A DNA stretch of 64,000 bases from the NCBI RefSeq assembly GCF_013408825.1, contig NZ_JACCBZ010000002.1, positions 496,001 to 560,000 on the forward strand, read 5' to 3'. This stretch comes from Mucilaginibacter tundrae (GTDB lineage: Bacteria > Bacteroidota > Bacteroidia > Sphingobacteriales > Sphingobacteriaceae). Positions 44,722 through 53,875 of this stretch are shown one piece after another. Position numbers and translations under genes: made by a program. The first letter of the stretch is position 1. Each line of letters opens with the position of its first letter. The notes under the pieces were generated by a model that was not told the origin of the DNA, did no database searches, and saw nothing but the letters and a program-made list of their open reading frames with translations.

Positions 44722-47007
44722 ATGACAAAACTTAGCTACATATATATTCTTTTTATTGCTGTTTTTGTTAGCGCATGCAGTACTACTAAATTTTTACCCC
44801 CAGGCCAAAAGCTGTACACCGGTGGCGAAGTGAAAATTATTGATAGTGCCAACGCAATGAAAAAGAGTGATAAAAAAGAACTAAAAGGCGAGTTAGAAGG
44901 TTTGTTACGCCCAAAACCCAATTCAAATATCCTTGGGTTAAGGTATAAGTTGTATATCTACGAAAAAACAAAAACTAATAAGGTAAAAGGCCTCAGGCAT
45001 TATTTAAATACTCATTTAGGAGAACCGCCCGTGCTGGCTAGCAGTGTCGATTTAGTTCATAACAGCACCATTTTGCAAACCACCCTTCAAAACGAAAGTT
45101 ACTTTTTAGCACAAGTAAGTGGCGACACAATAGGAAAAAATCGCACAGCTAAAGCTGTGTACTCCGTTCAGCCGGGTCCGGCGTATCATTATCGCAAAAT
45201 TGTGTTTCCGCAGGAAAAAGATGACCTTGATACCGCGGTTACCGGCACCTCGAAACAAACGCTGCTTAAAGTAGGCGACAAATACAACCTTGGTACAATC
45301 GTTAATGAACGCATACGCATTGATGCCAAATTAAAAGAAGAAGGTTACTATTATTTCGCTCCCGAAGACCTGATCATGAAATACGACAGTACCATCGCGG
45401 GCCATCAGGTTGATCTGTTTGTAAAAGTAAAAGAAACTACCCCCGATGAAGCAAGATGGGTTTATAAGATCAGGAACATATACGTTTACCCGCATTACAG
45501 CTTAAATGACACTTCATTAAAGTTAGATTCTGCAGTTAAATACCGCTGGTATAATGTTGTTGGCGGCAGAAAAACCGTTCGTCCATTCGTATTCAAAAAT
45601 ACAGTATTGTTGCACCCGGGCGATATCTATAACCGTACCGAACACAACAATTCCTTAAACCGTTTTATTGAACTTGGCCCCTTTACTTATGTAAAAAACA
45701 GGTTTGAAGATGTCACGCCCGATTCAGCTTTTCTGGATGTTTATTATTTCCTGACGCAGGCAAAACGAAAATCACTAACTGCTGAAATTTTGGCCCGGCA
45801 AACATCCGCTAATTATGATGGTACACAGCTTGATTTAACCTTCAGAAACAAAAATACTTTTAAAGGCGCCGAGTTGCTAACCGTTACATTTTTCACCAGT
45901 ACCGATAAACAGTTCGGTAGTTATCAACATGGTTTTAATGTTTACCAGTTTGGTGTAACGCCGTCATTATCGTGGCCTAGGTTTATTAGTCCTTTTAACT
46001 TCACTACTAATAATGCCTTTATTCCACACACTGTTTTAACCACAGGTTATACACTGATCGACCGCTCACAACTATATAATTTAAACTCCTTTAACGCGTC
46101 ATGGGGTTATCAATGGAAACCCAGCCTATACAAACAACACACGCTTGACCTGTTAGATTTTGCTTATGTAGATGCCAGCGGGGTTACACCGCTTTACCTG
46201 GATAGTATCCGCAAAACAGGCAACCCGGAGCTGAAACATGTTATCAACAACCAACTTACTTTTGGCCCGAGCTATAGTTATACTTATGATAACACAGGTG
46301 ATAGCTTCAGGACCAATAGTTTTTATTACATGGGTAAGATCAGCACCTCGGCAGTTTTATTGGGGTTGATAACAGGCGCCGATACGCTAAATGGAAAGGT
46401 GAGAACAATAGATGGAACTCCATTCGATCAATATGTAAAACTAGAAAATGAGATCCGGTTTTTTCATAAATTAAGTCCGGATACCAAACTGGCCATGCGC
46501 TTGCTGGTTGATGTTGGTTTACCTTATGGCAACTCCACTATTTTACCATACACACAGCAATTTTTTATTGGTGGGCCAAATAGTTTGAGAGGTTTCCAGG
46601 CACGCACATTAGGGCCCGGTTCGTATGATTATCGTACAGCGGTAGGTTATGGCGGCACACAGTTTTTGCCTGATGAATCTGGTGATATAAAATTGGAGGG
46701 GAACGTTGAATACCGGGCCAAACTATTCAGTATTGTTGAAGGCGCGTTATTTGTTGATGCCGGAAATATATGGTTGCTTCATCCGGAAGACGGCCTCCCC
46801 GGTGCAGCATTTGGTAAAAACTTTTTGAGCCAGGTTGCCGCCGATGGTGGCTTTGGCTTACGCTTTAACCTTTCGGTGCTAATATTACGTACTGATTTGG
46901 GCTTCCCGTTGATCGATCCAACCAGGCCGGTAGGCCAGCGCGACCGTTTTAGTAGCATAAGCATTAATAATTCAGTGTTTAATCTCGCCATAGGCTATCC
47001 ATTCTGA
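44722..47007 (+). CDS. tamL: TamA/BamA-family outer membrane protein, lipoprotein type
   Basis: This is a 761-residue Omp85-family barrel. It has a lipoprotein signal with Cys19 (FIAVFVSACSTTKFLPPGQ), so it is the lipidated TamL form found in Bacteroidota rather than the classic TamA. POTRA-like domains fill about residues 30-330. The barrel carries the family motif NSLRGFQARTLGPGSY (about residues 625-640) and ends FNLAIGYPF with a terminal Phe. It starts 3 bases after tamB, supporting a TamB-TamL complex that spans the envelope. The mature Cys sits in the lipobox. Confidence 0.92.
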   Translation: MTKLSYIYILFIAVFVSACSTTKFLPPGQKLYTGGEVKIIDSANAMKKSDKKELKGELEGLLRPKPNSNILGLRYKLYIYEKTKTNKVKGLRHYLNTHLGEPPVLASSVDLVHNSTILQTTLQNESYFLAQVSGDTIGKNRTAKAVYSVQPGPAYHYRKIVFPQEKDDLDTAVTGTSKQTLLKVGDKYNLGTIVNERIRIDAKLKEEGYYYFAPEDLIMKYDSTIAGHQVDLFVKVKETTPDEARWVYKIRNIYVYPHYSLNDTSLKLDSAVKYRWYNVVGGRKTVRPFVFKNTVLLHPGDIYNRTEHNNSLNRFIELGPFTYVKNRFEDVTPDSAFLDVYYFLTQAKRKSLTAEILARQTSANYDGTQLDLTFRNKNTFKGAELLTVTFFTSTDKQFGSYQHGFNVYQFGVTPSLSWPRFISPFNFTTNNAFIPHTVLTTGYTLIDRSQLYNLNSFNASWGYQWKPSLYKQHTLDLLDFAYVDASGVTPLYLDSIRKTGNPELKHVINNQLTFGPSYSYTYDNTGDSFRTNSFYYMGKISTSAVLLGLITGADTLNGKVRTIDGTPFDQYVKLENEIRFFHKLSPDTKLAMRLLVDVGLPYGNSTILPYTQQFFIGGPNSLRGFQARTLGPGSYDYRTAVGYGGTQFLPDESGDIKLEGNVEYRAKLFSIVEGALFVDAGNIWLLHPEDGLPGAAFGKNFLSQVAADGGFGLRFNLSVLILRTDLGFPLIDPTRPVGQRDRFSSISINNSVFNLAIGYPF

Positions 47008-47018
47008 TTTTCCAAATG

Positions 47019-47060
47019 GTTGATTGCGCGAATGTTATTTATATCATTTGCACAATCAAC
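47019..47060 (+). terminator. Hairpin after tamL
   Basis: GTTGATTG and CAATCAAC with a further GCGAATG/CATTTGC pair form a stem of about 15 pairs around a 10-base loop, with one mismatch and one G-T pair. No strong T tract follows, so it may be a weak terminator or a transcript-stabilising structure. Confidence 0.4.
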
Positions 47061-47200
47061 TATTTAATTCGACCCAACCTTCAAACCCAATAAATTCTTT
47101 TTTTCCGTATTTAATTTTAACTTTATTAGCATAATCGATATAAAACCTGATGTTTGGGCCATTGCTAAACATTTATTGATTTTAGCCGTATTATAGTTAA

Positions 47201-49825
47201 ATGCCGATATCGCAAAAAAACATTATCATTTTGGTAAGCATGGTTACGCTAACTATGGGCGTTATCATCATGATCGGATGGATATTCCCGGGCACAGAAC
47301 TTTTAGATTTTCTTCCCGGCGTTATAATTCGGTTTAATGCCGCGCTTTGTTTTGTGTTATTAAGCGGGGCCTTGCTGGTTTCGCAGTTACACTTTAAAGG
47401 TTGCCAAAATCCTTTTTTTTTAATTTTATCATTATTGGCAACGTTAATTGCCGTTATCACTATCAGCCAAGATATTTTCCATGTCAATACAGGCATTGAT
47501 CAATTATTCGTTATCGATGATACACCCGTTTCAGCTAAATTTCCTGTCCCGGGTCGTATGGCATTTAATGCTTCGCTAAGTTTTTGTTTCTTAGGTTCGG
47601 GCTATCTTCTTTTCTGTACAAAAAACGTAAGGCTACACACAATTTCACAATATCTTTTTCATGCCGTTACCCTAATTGCCGGCACGGCATTAATTGGTTT
47701 TATGTACAACGTTGCTTTGTATAACTCATTATTTTACGTTACCTCAATGGCCTTTACTGCTGCCGTGTTGTTTTTAGTATTATCTATGGCGTCATCCCTT
47801 CTAAATCCCGACCTCGGACTTGCTGCTATTTTTACAGGCGACCGCGTAGGAAACCAGGTTGCACGCCGGCTATGTACACTCATTTTTTTAATGATCCTGA
47901 TTTTCGGGGTATTAAAATTGGAAACCAGGAATTCAATATTATTTTCTTCTGTAGATATAGGTATGGCACTGTTGGTCATTTGTTTTTTACTGGCAATTAT
48001 CGCGCTAATCTGGAATACCACCATTTGGTTAAATGGCATTGATGCTAAACGCGAACTTGCCGAACAGGAAGTTATCAATATGAATGTGGAGTTGGAAGAA
48101 CGGGTAGAACAACGAAAGCAGGAGTATCATAAAAGCGAACAACGTTACCACTCACTCATTCAACAAGCTACTGATGCGATTTATGTGGTAGATAATGACC
48201 GGAATTTTACCGAAGTAAACGATAGCATGTGCGAGATGACCGGATATACACGGGAAGAACTATTGCACATGAATGTAAGAACGGTACTTGATCCCGAAGA
48301 GTTAAAAAGCAGACCGTTACCTCCGCTAGCTAGTTACATTGGGCAAGGGCCGGTTGAAAGAAGGTTTATTAGAAAGTCGGGGGAAAGGTTTACCGCGGAG
48401 GTAAATGTTAAAGTATTCCCGGATAACCGCATCATGGTGGTTGCCCGTGATGTTACCTACCGTAACAAAATGGCTTCGGAAGTGAGTGATGCCGAGCTCA
48501 AATTCAGAACCATCGCCGATAAATCAATGGTAGGTATCTACATGGTTCAGCACGGTAAATTTATTTATGTAAATCCGCGTTTTGCCGAGATTTTTGGTTA
48601 CCAGCCAGAAGAATTAACCAATACCGTTCCTTTAGATACCATTATTTACGACACACATCGAGAGTATACTAACCAGCAGGTAAAACTGCGCATGGAGGGT
48701 AAAATTGATAGTGTCCGCTATGAAACAAAAGGCAAAAAGAAAGATGGCTCAAGCAATTGGGTTGAATTTTATGGCAGCCGGGCAATAATGAGTGGGGTTA
48801 CTACCATTATTGGCTCCATGATGGATGTTACCGAACGACGAAAAGCCGAAGATGAGCTTAAAGCATCAGAACAAAAATACAAAGTTTTGTTTGAAAGTAA
48901 CCCAATGCCAATGTGGATGATAGCAAAAGACAGCCTGAAGATAATTGCGGTGAACGATGCCGCTGCACGGCATTACGGCTACACCAAAGAAGAACTAAGT
49001 AACATGGATGTAACCGCGTTACGATTGCCCGAAGACCGTGAAATACAGTTACGGGGATATGAAGATGATAACGATAAGACAAGGATTGTACGCCATATTA
49101 AAAAAGATGGAACAATAATGTTTGTTAGGCTAACCACGCACGATATTATTATTGACGGAACACCAATTAGGCTATCCCAAACAAATGATATAACCGAACA
49201 GTTTAAAGCTGAAGAATCGCTCAAAAAATCAGAAGCTAATTTGAAAGCTATATTAAACACTACTGACACCGCTTATGGTTTGTTCGACAAAGACCTTAAA
49301 GCCCTGATGTTTAACCCCAAAGCTACCCAGTTTATTAAAGAGCAATATGGCCATAACCCCGAAAGTAACAGCCATCTCTCCGATTATTTTCCACCCGATA
49401 AGTTCCAGCAATTACATAAGTTTACCGGTAAAGTTTTAAATGGAGAAAACATAAATTTTGAAGTTAATTTTCTGCAAGAGGATGGTTCCACACTTTGGTA
49501 TTATGTACGCCTGTTCCCTATAACCAGCGATCATACTGAGATATTGGGTATATTAATGGCCCTATATGATATTAGCGAACGAAAAAATTCAGAGCAAAAC
49601 CTTAAAACAGCTTATAAACATATTCAAAGCCACATTAATAGCATAAAAGACATGGCATGGAAACAATCGCACCTCATCCGCAGCCCGCTGGCTAATCTAA
49701 AAGGATTGATAACAATGCTTAAAACCGATCCCGACCCGGAGATCCTCCAACACATAAAAACCGAACTTGACCGCATGGATTCCATCATTTTAGAAATGGC
49801 CGAAGATGCCAATACTAAAAATTAA
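47201..49825 (+). CDS. Multi-PAS membrane sensor with truncated kinase core
   Basis: This is an 874-residue protein. The first 280 residues hold about eight transmembrane helices. A coiled-coil linker follows, then four PAS domains with S-box-like ends (about residues 315-425, 430-545, 550-670 and 680-790). The C-terminal 75 residues form a HisKA-like dimerisation helix pair with a His in KQSHLIRSPLANLKGL. The HATPase domain is absent; the protein ends EMAEDANTKN. Such short-ended PAS proteins occur in Bacteroidota. It cannot autophosphorylate by itself and probably relies on another kinase or on protein contact. Confidence 0.88.
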   Translation: MPISQKNIIILVSMVTLTMGVIIMIGWIFPGTELLDFLPGVIIRFNAALCFVLLSGALLVSQLHFKGCQNPFFLILSLLATLIAVITISQDIFHVNTGIDQLFVIDDTPVSAKFPVPGRMAFNASLSFCFLGSGYLLFCTKNVRLHTISQYLFHAVTLIAGTALIGFMYNVALYNSLFYVTSMAFTAAVLFLVLSMASSLLNPDLGLAAIFTGDRVGNQVARRLCTLIFLMILIFGVLKLETRNSILFSSVDIGMALLVICFLLAIIALIWNTTIWLNGIDAKRELAEQEVINMNVELEERVEQRKQEYHKSEQRYHSLIQQATDAIYVVDNDRNFTEVNDSMCEMTGYTREELLHMNVRTVLDPEELKSRPLPPLASYIGQGPVERRFIRKSGERFTAEVNVKVFPDNRIMVVARDVTYRNKMASEVSDAELKFRTIADKSMVGIYMVQHGKFIYVNPRFAEIFGYQPEELTNTVPLDTIIYDTHREYTNQQVKLRMEGKIDSVRYETKGKKKDGSSNWVEFYGSRAIMSGVTTIIGSMMDVTERRKAEDELKASEQKYKVLFESNPMPMWMIAKDSLKIIAVNDAAARHYGYTKEELSNMDVTALRLPEDREIQLRGYEDDNDKTRIVRHIKKDGTIMFVRLTTHDIIIDGTPIRLSQTNDITEQFKAEESLKKSEANLKAILNTTDTAYGLFDKDLKALMFNPKATQFIKEQYGHNPESNSHLSDYFPPDKFQQLHKFTGKVLNGENINFEVNFLQEDGSTLWYYVRLFPITSDHTEILGILMALYDISERKNSEQNLKTAYKHIQSHINSIKDMAWKQSHLIRSPLANLKGLITMLKTDPDPEILQHIKTELDRMDSIILEMAEDANTKN

Positions 49826-49867
49826 GCGTATACCTTTATATCGTTTTATTTAACTGTCTAATTTCAA

Positions 49868-50293
49868 ATGCGCGTATCGGCCCCACTCCAAATTATTGAT
49901 CTTAATGGCGATGGTTTTCACCCCTTATTAAACATCAAAGTATATGGCAAAACATTTACAGTGGTTTTAGATACAGGTGCATCAAAAACGGCCTTTGATA
50001 AAGGACTGTTGCTTAAAGCCAATAAAAAAGCGCTGATAAACGATAGCGATATATTATCAACCGGCTTGGGTACAAACAACATGCAATCTTTCACCGCGAC
50101 AATACATGATATGCGCATAGGCCGCTTGAAGATCCCCGAATTCCAGGTAGCCGTCCTTGATCTGTCCACCATTAACATCGCCTACACACAGCTGGGCCAC
50201 CCGCAAGTTTTAGGTGTATTAGGCGGCGATATTTTGATGAAATATAAAGCGGTTATTGATTACGGCAAGCAGGTGATAAAATTTAAATTGTAG
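49868..50293 (+). CDS. Retropepsin-like aspartic protease-fold protein
   Basis: This 141-residue single-domain protein has the clan AA motif VVLDTGASKTAFDKG (Asp at about residue 37) and a closing LGGDILMKYKAVIDYG. A dimer would form two catalytic Asp-Thr-Gly sites. There is no signal peptide, so it is probably cytoplasmic. It follows the PAS sensor by 42 bases. Some family members are proteases, others have no known activity. It converges on the DUF5996 gene. Confidence 0.8.
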   Translation: MRVSAPLQIIDLNGDGFHPLLNIKVYGKTFTVVLDTGASKTAFDKGLLLKANKKALINDSDILSTGLGTNNMQSFTATIHDMRIGRLKIPEFQVAVLDLSTINIAYTQLGHPQVLGVLGGDILMKYKAVIDYGKQVIKFKL

Positions 50294-50301
50294 CGAAAAA
50301 A

Positions 50302-51255
50302 TCAACCCCCAACACTGTTACTCTCAAATCCGGTTAAATCACAACACAACTTATCGTCCCATTGCCCGGTCTTCGCCGCGGCTTTATAAGTAGATCTCAA
50401 AAATTTCAGCAAAGTACCCTCTGGATCACTGGATCGCTGCACTACTTCGTACAATAAAAAATACTCACCCATTTCATTACTATAAAATGCTTCGTTAGGT
50501 TCAACCACCTGGCTGCCAAAATCCGCGGGGGTTGGGTAGCAATAACTATAAAATACCGGGTGCGGAAAACCCTCTCTCCCGCCCCAAAAACCAGCGCTGC
50601 TTACCTCGTGCGAATAAGCTTCCTGCATTACCTTAACCGGCATATTTGGCGCACCGCCCGGATGTAAAGGTGCTTCCCTGCCCGAAAACCTGGTAACCGC
50701 CAGATCAAATGCGCCCCAAAACAAATGTACCGGGCTGCACTTGCCGGTAAACTCAGCCCTAAAACGCAGGAATACCGCATTTATCCGCACCAAAGCCTGC
50801 CAGTACAAGTTCATCTGCACAGCATTATAAGTTTTATGCTGCTCATCTGTTGCAAATGGTATAGCAGGGTCAAGTTCATTTGGTTTTGGGTAGATTTTCG
50901 CTTCAATGCCCATTACGTTAAGCTTTTCAAACAATTCCTTATAAAAATCAGCTACCGAACGTGGCTTTAAAACCATGCTTTGCAAACCGCCATCGCTTGC
51001 AATGATCTTTAATTGGTGATCAACAAAATCAAAATCTATCTGGAAACTTCCGCCCTCATATGGTATATTTCCGGTAGTCAGTCCGCGCGGGTTTGCATAC
51101 AAGGTAACGTGCCAGCTATGGTTTATCCAGGGTGTTTTCACCAGCCTGATCTTCCCCACAATTTGCGCCCAAAGTTGTACGGTTTCTAACGTATCCTTTA
51201 AATATTCAAAAGCCAGCTCGGGCCATGGGGTTGAAGTAGAGATTTGGGTTGCCAT
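50302..51255 (-). CDS. DUF5996-family protein
   Basis: This is a 317-residue soluble protein of the DUF5996 family. Characteristic blocks are WPELAFEYLKDTLETVQLW, NHSWHVTLYANPRGLTT and HLFWGAFDLAVTRFSGR, with the C-terminal GFWGGREGFPHPVFYSY. The family has no established biochemical role. Conserved His, Trp and Arg residues in these blocks could form a binding or catalytic pocket. It is a single gene. Confidence 0.82.
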   Translation of the reverse strand: MATQISTSTPWPELAFEYLKDTLETVQLWAQIVGKIRLVKTPWINHSWHVTLYANPRGLTTGNIPYEGGSFQIDFDFVDHQLKIIASDGGLQSMVLKPRSVADFYKELFEKLNVMGIEAKIYPKPNELDPAIPFATDEQHKTYNAVQMNLYWQALVRINAVFLRFRAEFTGKCSPVHLFWGAFDLAVTRFSGREAPLHPGGAPNMPVKVMQEAYSHEVSSAGFWGGREGFPHPVFYSYCYPTPADFGSQVVEPNEAFYSNEMGEYFLLYEVVQRSSDPEGTLLKFLRSTYKAAAKTGQWDDKLCCDLTGFESNSVGG

Positions 51256-51356
51256 GTTTGTGTTGTGTTTTAAGATAAGATTTTTTTAACTTATTTGTTT
51301 ACTTAAAAAGTATTGACGTATTAATGGAAACGTTATTTTTGAACAAACTAAAGCCA

Positions 51357-51959
51357 ATGAAATTTAATATTATTTTAATATTATTAACCATCAGTAATTT
51401 AGTACTTGCTCAAAGTAATAACAAATACAAAATTAAAATTGAAGCCTCAGCTCCACTGATCGGCCAGGGACATTGGTTTGATATAATTAAAACAAATGAT
51501 TCAGTTAAGATCATTTATTCAGTTTTAGATAGTATTCGATTCCGATCATTAATAAAAGACCCAGAATACGCCAAAATACAAGACACAATAAACAAAGTTC
51601 ACAATAATCCCGATTATAGAATCAAAGAAAAGGCTTCTATGGCAAAATATAAGCTGACCGAAAAATATTATGTGTATGATAGTGACACGGTCGATATATC
51701 ATTAAATGATTATCCTAGTTATAAAAAATTGCTAGATAGTATTTATACCGGTACAGATTTTAATGATGTAAAAAACAGGGGGGTACTTGATGGTGTATAT
51801 TTTTCAGTAAATGTTATATCAACTACAGTAAATCGTGAATTTCACGCAGATAATCCGGATGAAAGTTCTAATCCAACTATTTTTCATTTAACGAACGACA
51901 CTTTTAACATTTACCGTAGACTACGAAAACGCATACTTGTTCATCACAGAATTAGATGA
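51357..51959 (+). CDS. Hypothetical secreted protein
   Basis: This protein is 200 residues long from the ATG at 51357. It has a signal peptide (FNIILILLTISNLVLAQ) and no other hydrophobic part. The mature protein is rich in Lys, Asp and Tyr (KYKLTEKYYVYDSDTVDI), and no motif is recognised. A start at 51324 would add 11 residues before the signal peptide and is less likely. It seems more AT-rich than its neighbours. No cysteines are present after the signal. Confidence 0.6.
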   Translation: MKFNIILILLTISNLVLAQSNNKYKIKIEASAPLIGQGHWFDIIKTNDSVKIIYSVLDSIRFRSLIKDPEYAKIQDTINKVHNNPDYRIKEKASMAKYKLTEKYYVYDSDTVDISLNDYPSYKKLLDSIYTGTDFNDVKNRGVLDGVYFSVNVISTTVNREFHADNPDESSNPTIFHLTNDTFNIYRRLRKRILVHHRIR

Positions 51960-52023
51960 TAAAACTTGCAATATTTAAGCAGTTAACCCTCGGCGCATTT
52001 TTCCTATCTTTACAACAAGTTGT

Positions 52024-53097
52024 ATGAAGTATTTGCGCTTGCTCCTGTTCCCATTTTCACTTATTTACGGCCTGGTGGTAAGCATCCGTAACTGGTGTTT
52101 TGATACGGGTATTTTTAAAAGCCGCAAGTTTTATACCCCCATAATATCAGTAGGCAACCTTGACGTTGGCGGTGCAGGAAAAAGCCCTATGACGGAGTAC
52201 CTGGTACGGTTGCTAAAAGACAAATATAAACTAGCAACCCTTAGTCGCGGTTACGGCCGTAAAACCAAGGGGTATTTTGTAGCGTCAAAACATGCCCCAC
52301 GCAGCCTTGCATCACTTGTTGGCGATGAGCCTGGCCAGTTTCACCAAAAATTTCCTGATATTACCGTAGCCGTTTGTGAAGACCGTGTAATTGGCATTAA
52401 AACACTTCAGGTTGATCATAGCCTCATTATTTTGGATGATGCCTACCAGCACCGCACGGTAAAACCCGGTTTCAGTTTATTGTTATTTGATTATAATCGT
52501 GTAAACGAACCGCACCTGCTTTTACCCGCAGGTAACCTTCGCGAACCTTTTAGCGGGCGCAAACGTGCTGATGTAATTATCATCACTAAATGCCCCGGCC
52601 AACTTTCAACCCAAGAGCAAACAATCGTTTTAGACCGGATAAAACCATTCACGCACCAACAGGTATTTTTTACATCGATCAATTACCAATCGCTGCAAAC
52701 ACTAAAAGGTGACATAGCTGATATTAAGTTAACAGCTGATACTACTGTTTTTTTATTAACCGGGATAGCTAATGCTAACCCGCTCGTACAGCATTTAAAA
52801 CGTTTTACGCAGCAAATTATCCATCATAAATATCCCGATCATCATCGCTTTAGCTTAAAAAATATCAGTAAACTTGCTGATGATTTCGCGGCATGCGCCC
52901 AGTCTCATAAAGTGATCGTCACTACAGAGAAAGATGCGCAACGCCTGGCAACAAATGAATTGCTATCCGTAATAAAAGATTTGCCGGTTTTGGTACTGCC
53001 AATAGGCATCAGCTTTTTGAATAGCGGGCAGCAAGCGTTCGATCAACTTGTATTAAATTATGTTACAGAATATACAAAACACCACCAATTACATTAA
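52024..53097 (+). CDS. lpxK: Tetraacyldisaccharide 4'-kinase
   Basis: This 357-residue enzyme phosphorylates the 4' position of the lipid A precursor at the inner membrane. It has an N-terminal membrane-associated helix (LLLFPFSLIYGLVVSIRNW), the P-loop VGNLDVGGAGKSPM (about residues 42-55) and the LSRGYGRKTKG block. LDDAYQHR follows at about residues 138-145. The length and order match the family. Its 3' end overlaps the purine nucleoside phosphorylase gene by 38 bases, so they are co-transcribed, an unusual pairing. Confidence 0.96.
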   Translation: MKYLRLLLFPFSLIYGLVVSIRNWCFDTGIFKSRKFYTPIISVGNLDVGGAGKSPMTEYLVRLLKDKYKLATLSRGYGRKTKGYFVASKHAPRSLASLVGDEPGQFHQKFPDITVAVCEDRVIGIKTLQVDHSLIILDDAYQHRTVKPGFSLLLFDYNRVNEPHLLLPAGNLREPFSGRKRADVIIITKCPGQLSTQEQTIVLDRIKPFTHQQVFFTSINYQSLQTLKGDIADIKLTADTTVFLLTGIANANPLVQHLKRFTQQIIHHKYPDHHRFSLKNISKLADDFAACAQSHKVIVTTEKDAQRLATNELLSVIKDLPVLVLPIGISFLNSGQQAFDQLVLNYVTEYTKHHQLH

Positions 53098-53875
53098 AAG
53101 TCGCATTGCCGATTTTGAACCGGAAGTTGGTATAATTTTAGGCACCGGCCTTGGCGCATTGGTAAAGGAAATTGAAGTTGAAAAGCAACTAATGTATGGC
53201 AACATACCTGATTTTCCTATTTCAACATTGGAATTCCACTCGGGTAAATTAATCTTCGGTACACTTTCCGGTGTTAAGGTGGTTGCTATGCAGGGGCGCT
53301 TGCATTATTACGAAGGCTATAACATGCAACAGATAACCTTCCCGGTTAGGGTAATGAAGATGCTGGGCATTAAAAAACTGCTGGTATCAAATGCCAGCGG
53401 ATCACTAAACCCTGATTTTAAAAAGGGCGATCTGATGATTATTGATGACCATATCAACCTGCAGCCGCAAAACCCTTTAGTTGGTCGTAACGAGGATGAG
53501 CTTGGGCCCCGTTTTCCGGATATGAGCACGCCTTACAACCCTGAGTTTATAAATAAAGCGCTTGATATTGCCAAGGCTAACAATATTACCTGCCATAAAG
53601 GAGTTTATGTTGCTGTAACCGGCCCAAACCTTGAAACCAGGGCCGAATATAAATACTTGCGAATAATTGGAGGCGATGCCGTAGGAATGAGTACAGTACC
53701 CGAAGTAATAGTGGCAAACCACATGGGCTTGCCGGTATTTGCCATATCGGTACTTACCGATGAAGGTTTCCCCGAAGTACTGCACCCTGTTTCTATAGAA
53801 GAAATACTTGCTATAGCCCAGGAAGCTGAGCCAAAAATGACCTTAATACTTAAAGAATTAATAGCTGGTTTTTAA
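53060..53875 (+). CDS. Purine nucleoside phosphorylase, trimeric type
   Basis: This 271-residue enzyme splits inosine and guanosine with phosphate to give base and ribose 1-phosphate. Motifs are GIILGTGLGALV, HSGKLIFG, GRLHYYEGY, SNASGSLNPDFKKGDL and the base-binding GVYVAVTGPNLETRAEYK with GGDAVGMSTVPE. The start lies inside lpxK. The stop overlaps the ATG of the porin gene (TAATG). It therefore sits in a tight three-gene operon of envelope and salvage functions. Confidence 0.95.
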   Translation: MLQNIQNTTNYIKSRIADFEPEVGIILGTGLGALVKEIEVEKQLMYGNIPDFPISTLEFHSGKLIFGTLSGVKVVAMQGRLHYYEGYNMQQITFPVRVMKMLGIKKLLVSNASGSLNPDFKKGDLMIIDDHINLQPQNPLVGRNEDELGPRFPDMSTPYNPEFINKALDIAKANNITCHKGVYVAVTGPNLETRAEYKYLRIIGGDAVGMSTVPEVIVANHMGLPVFAISVLTDEGFPEVLHPVSIEEILAIAQEAEPKMTLILKELIAGF

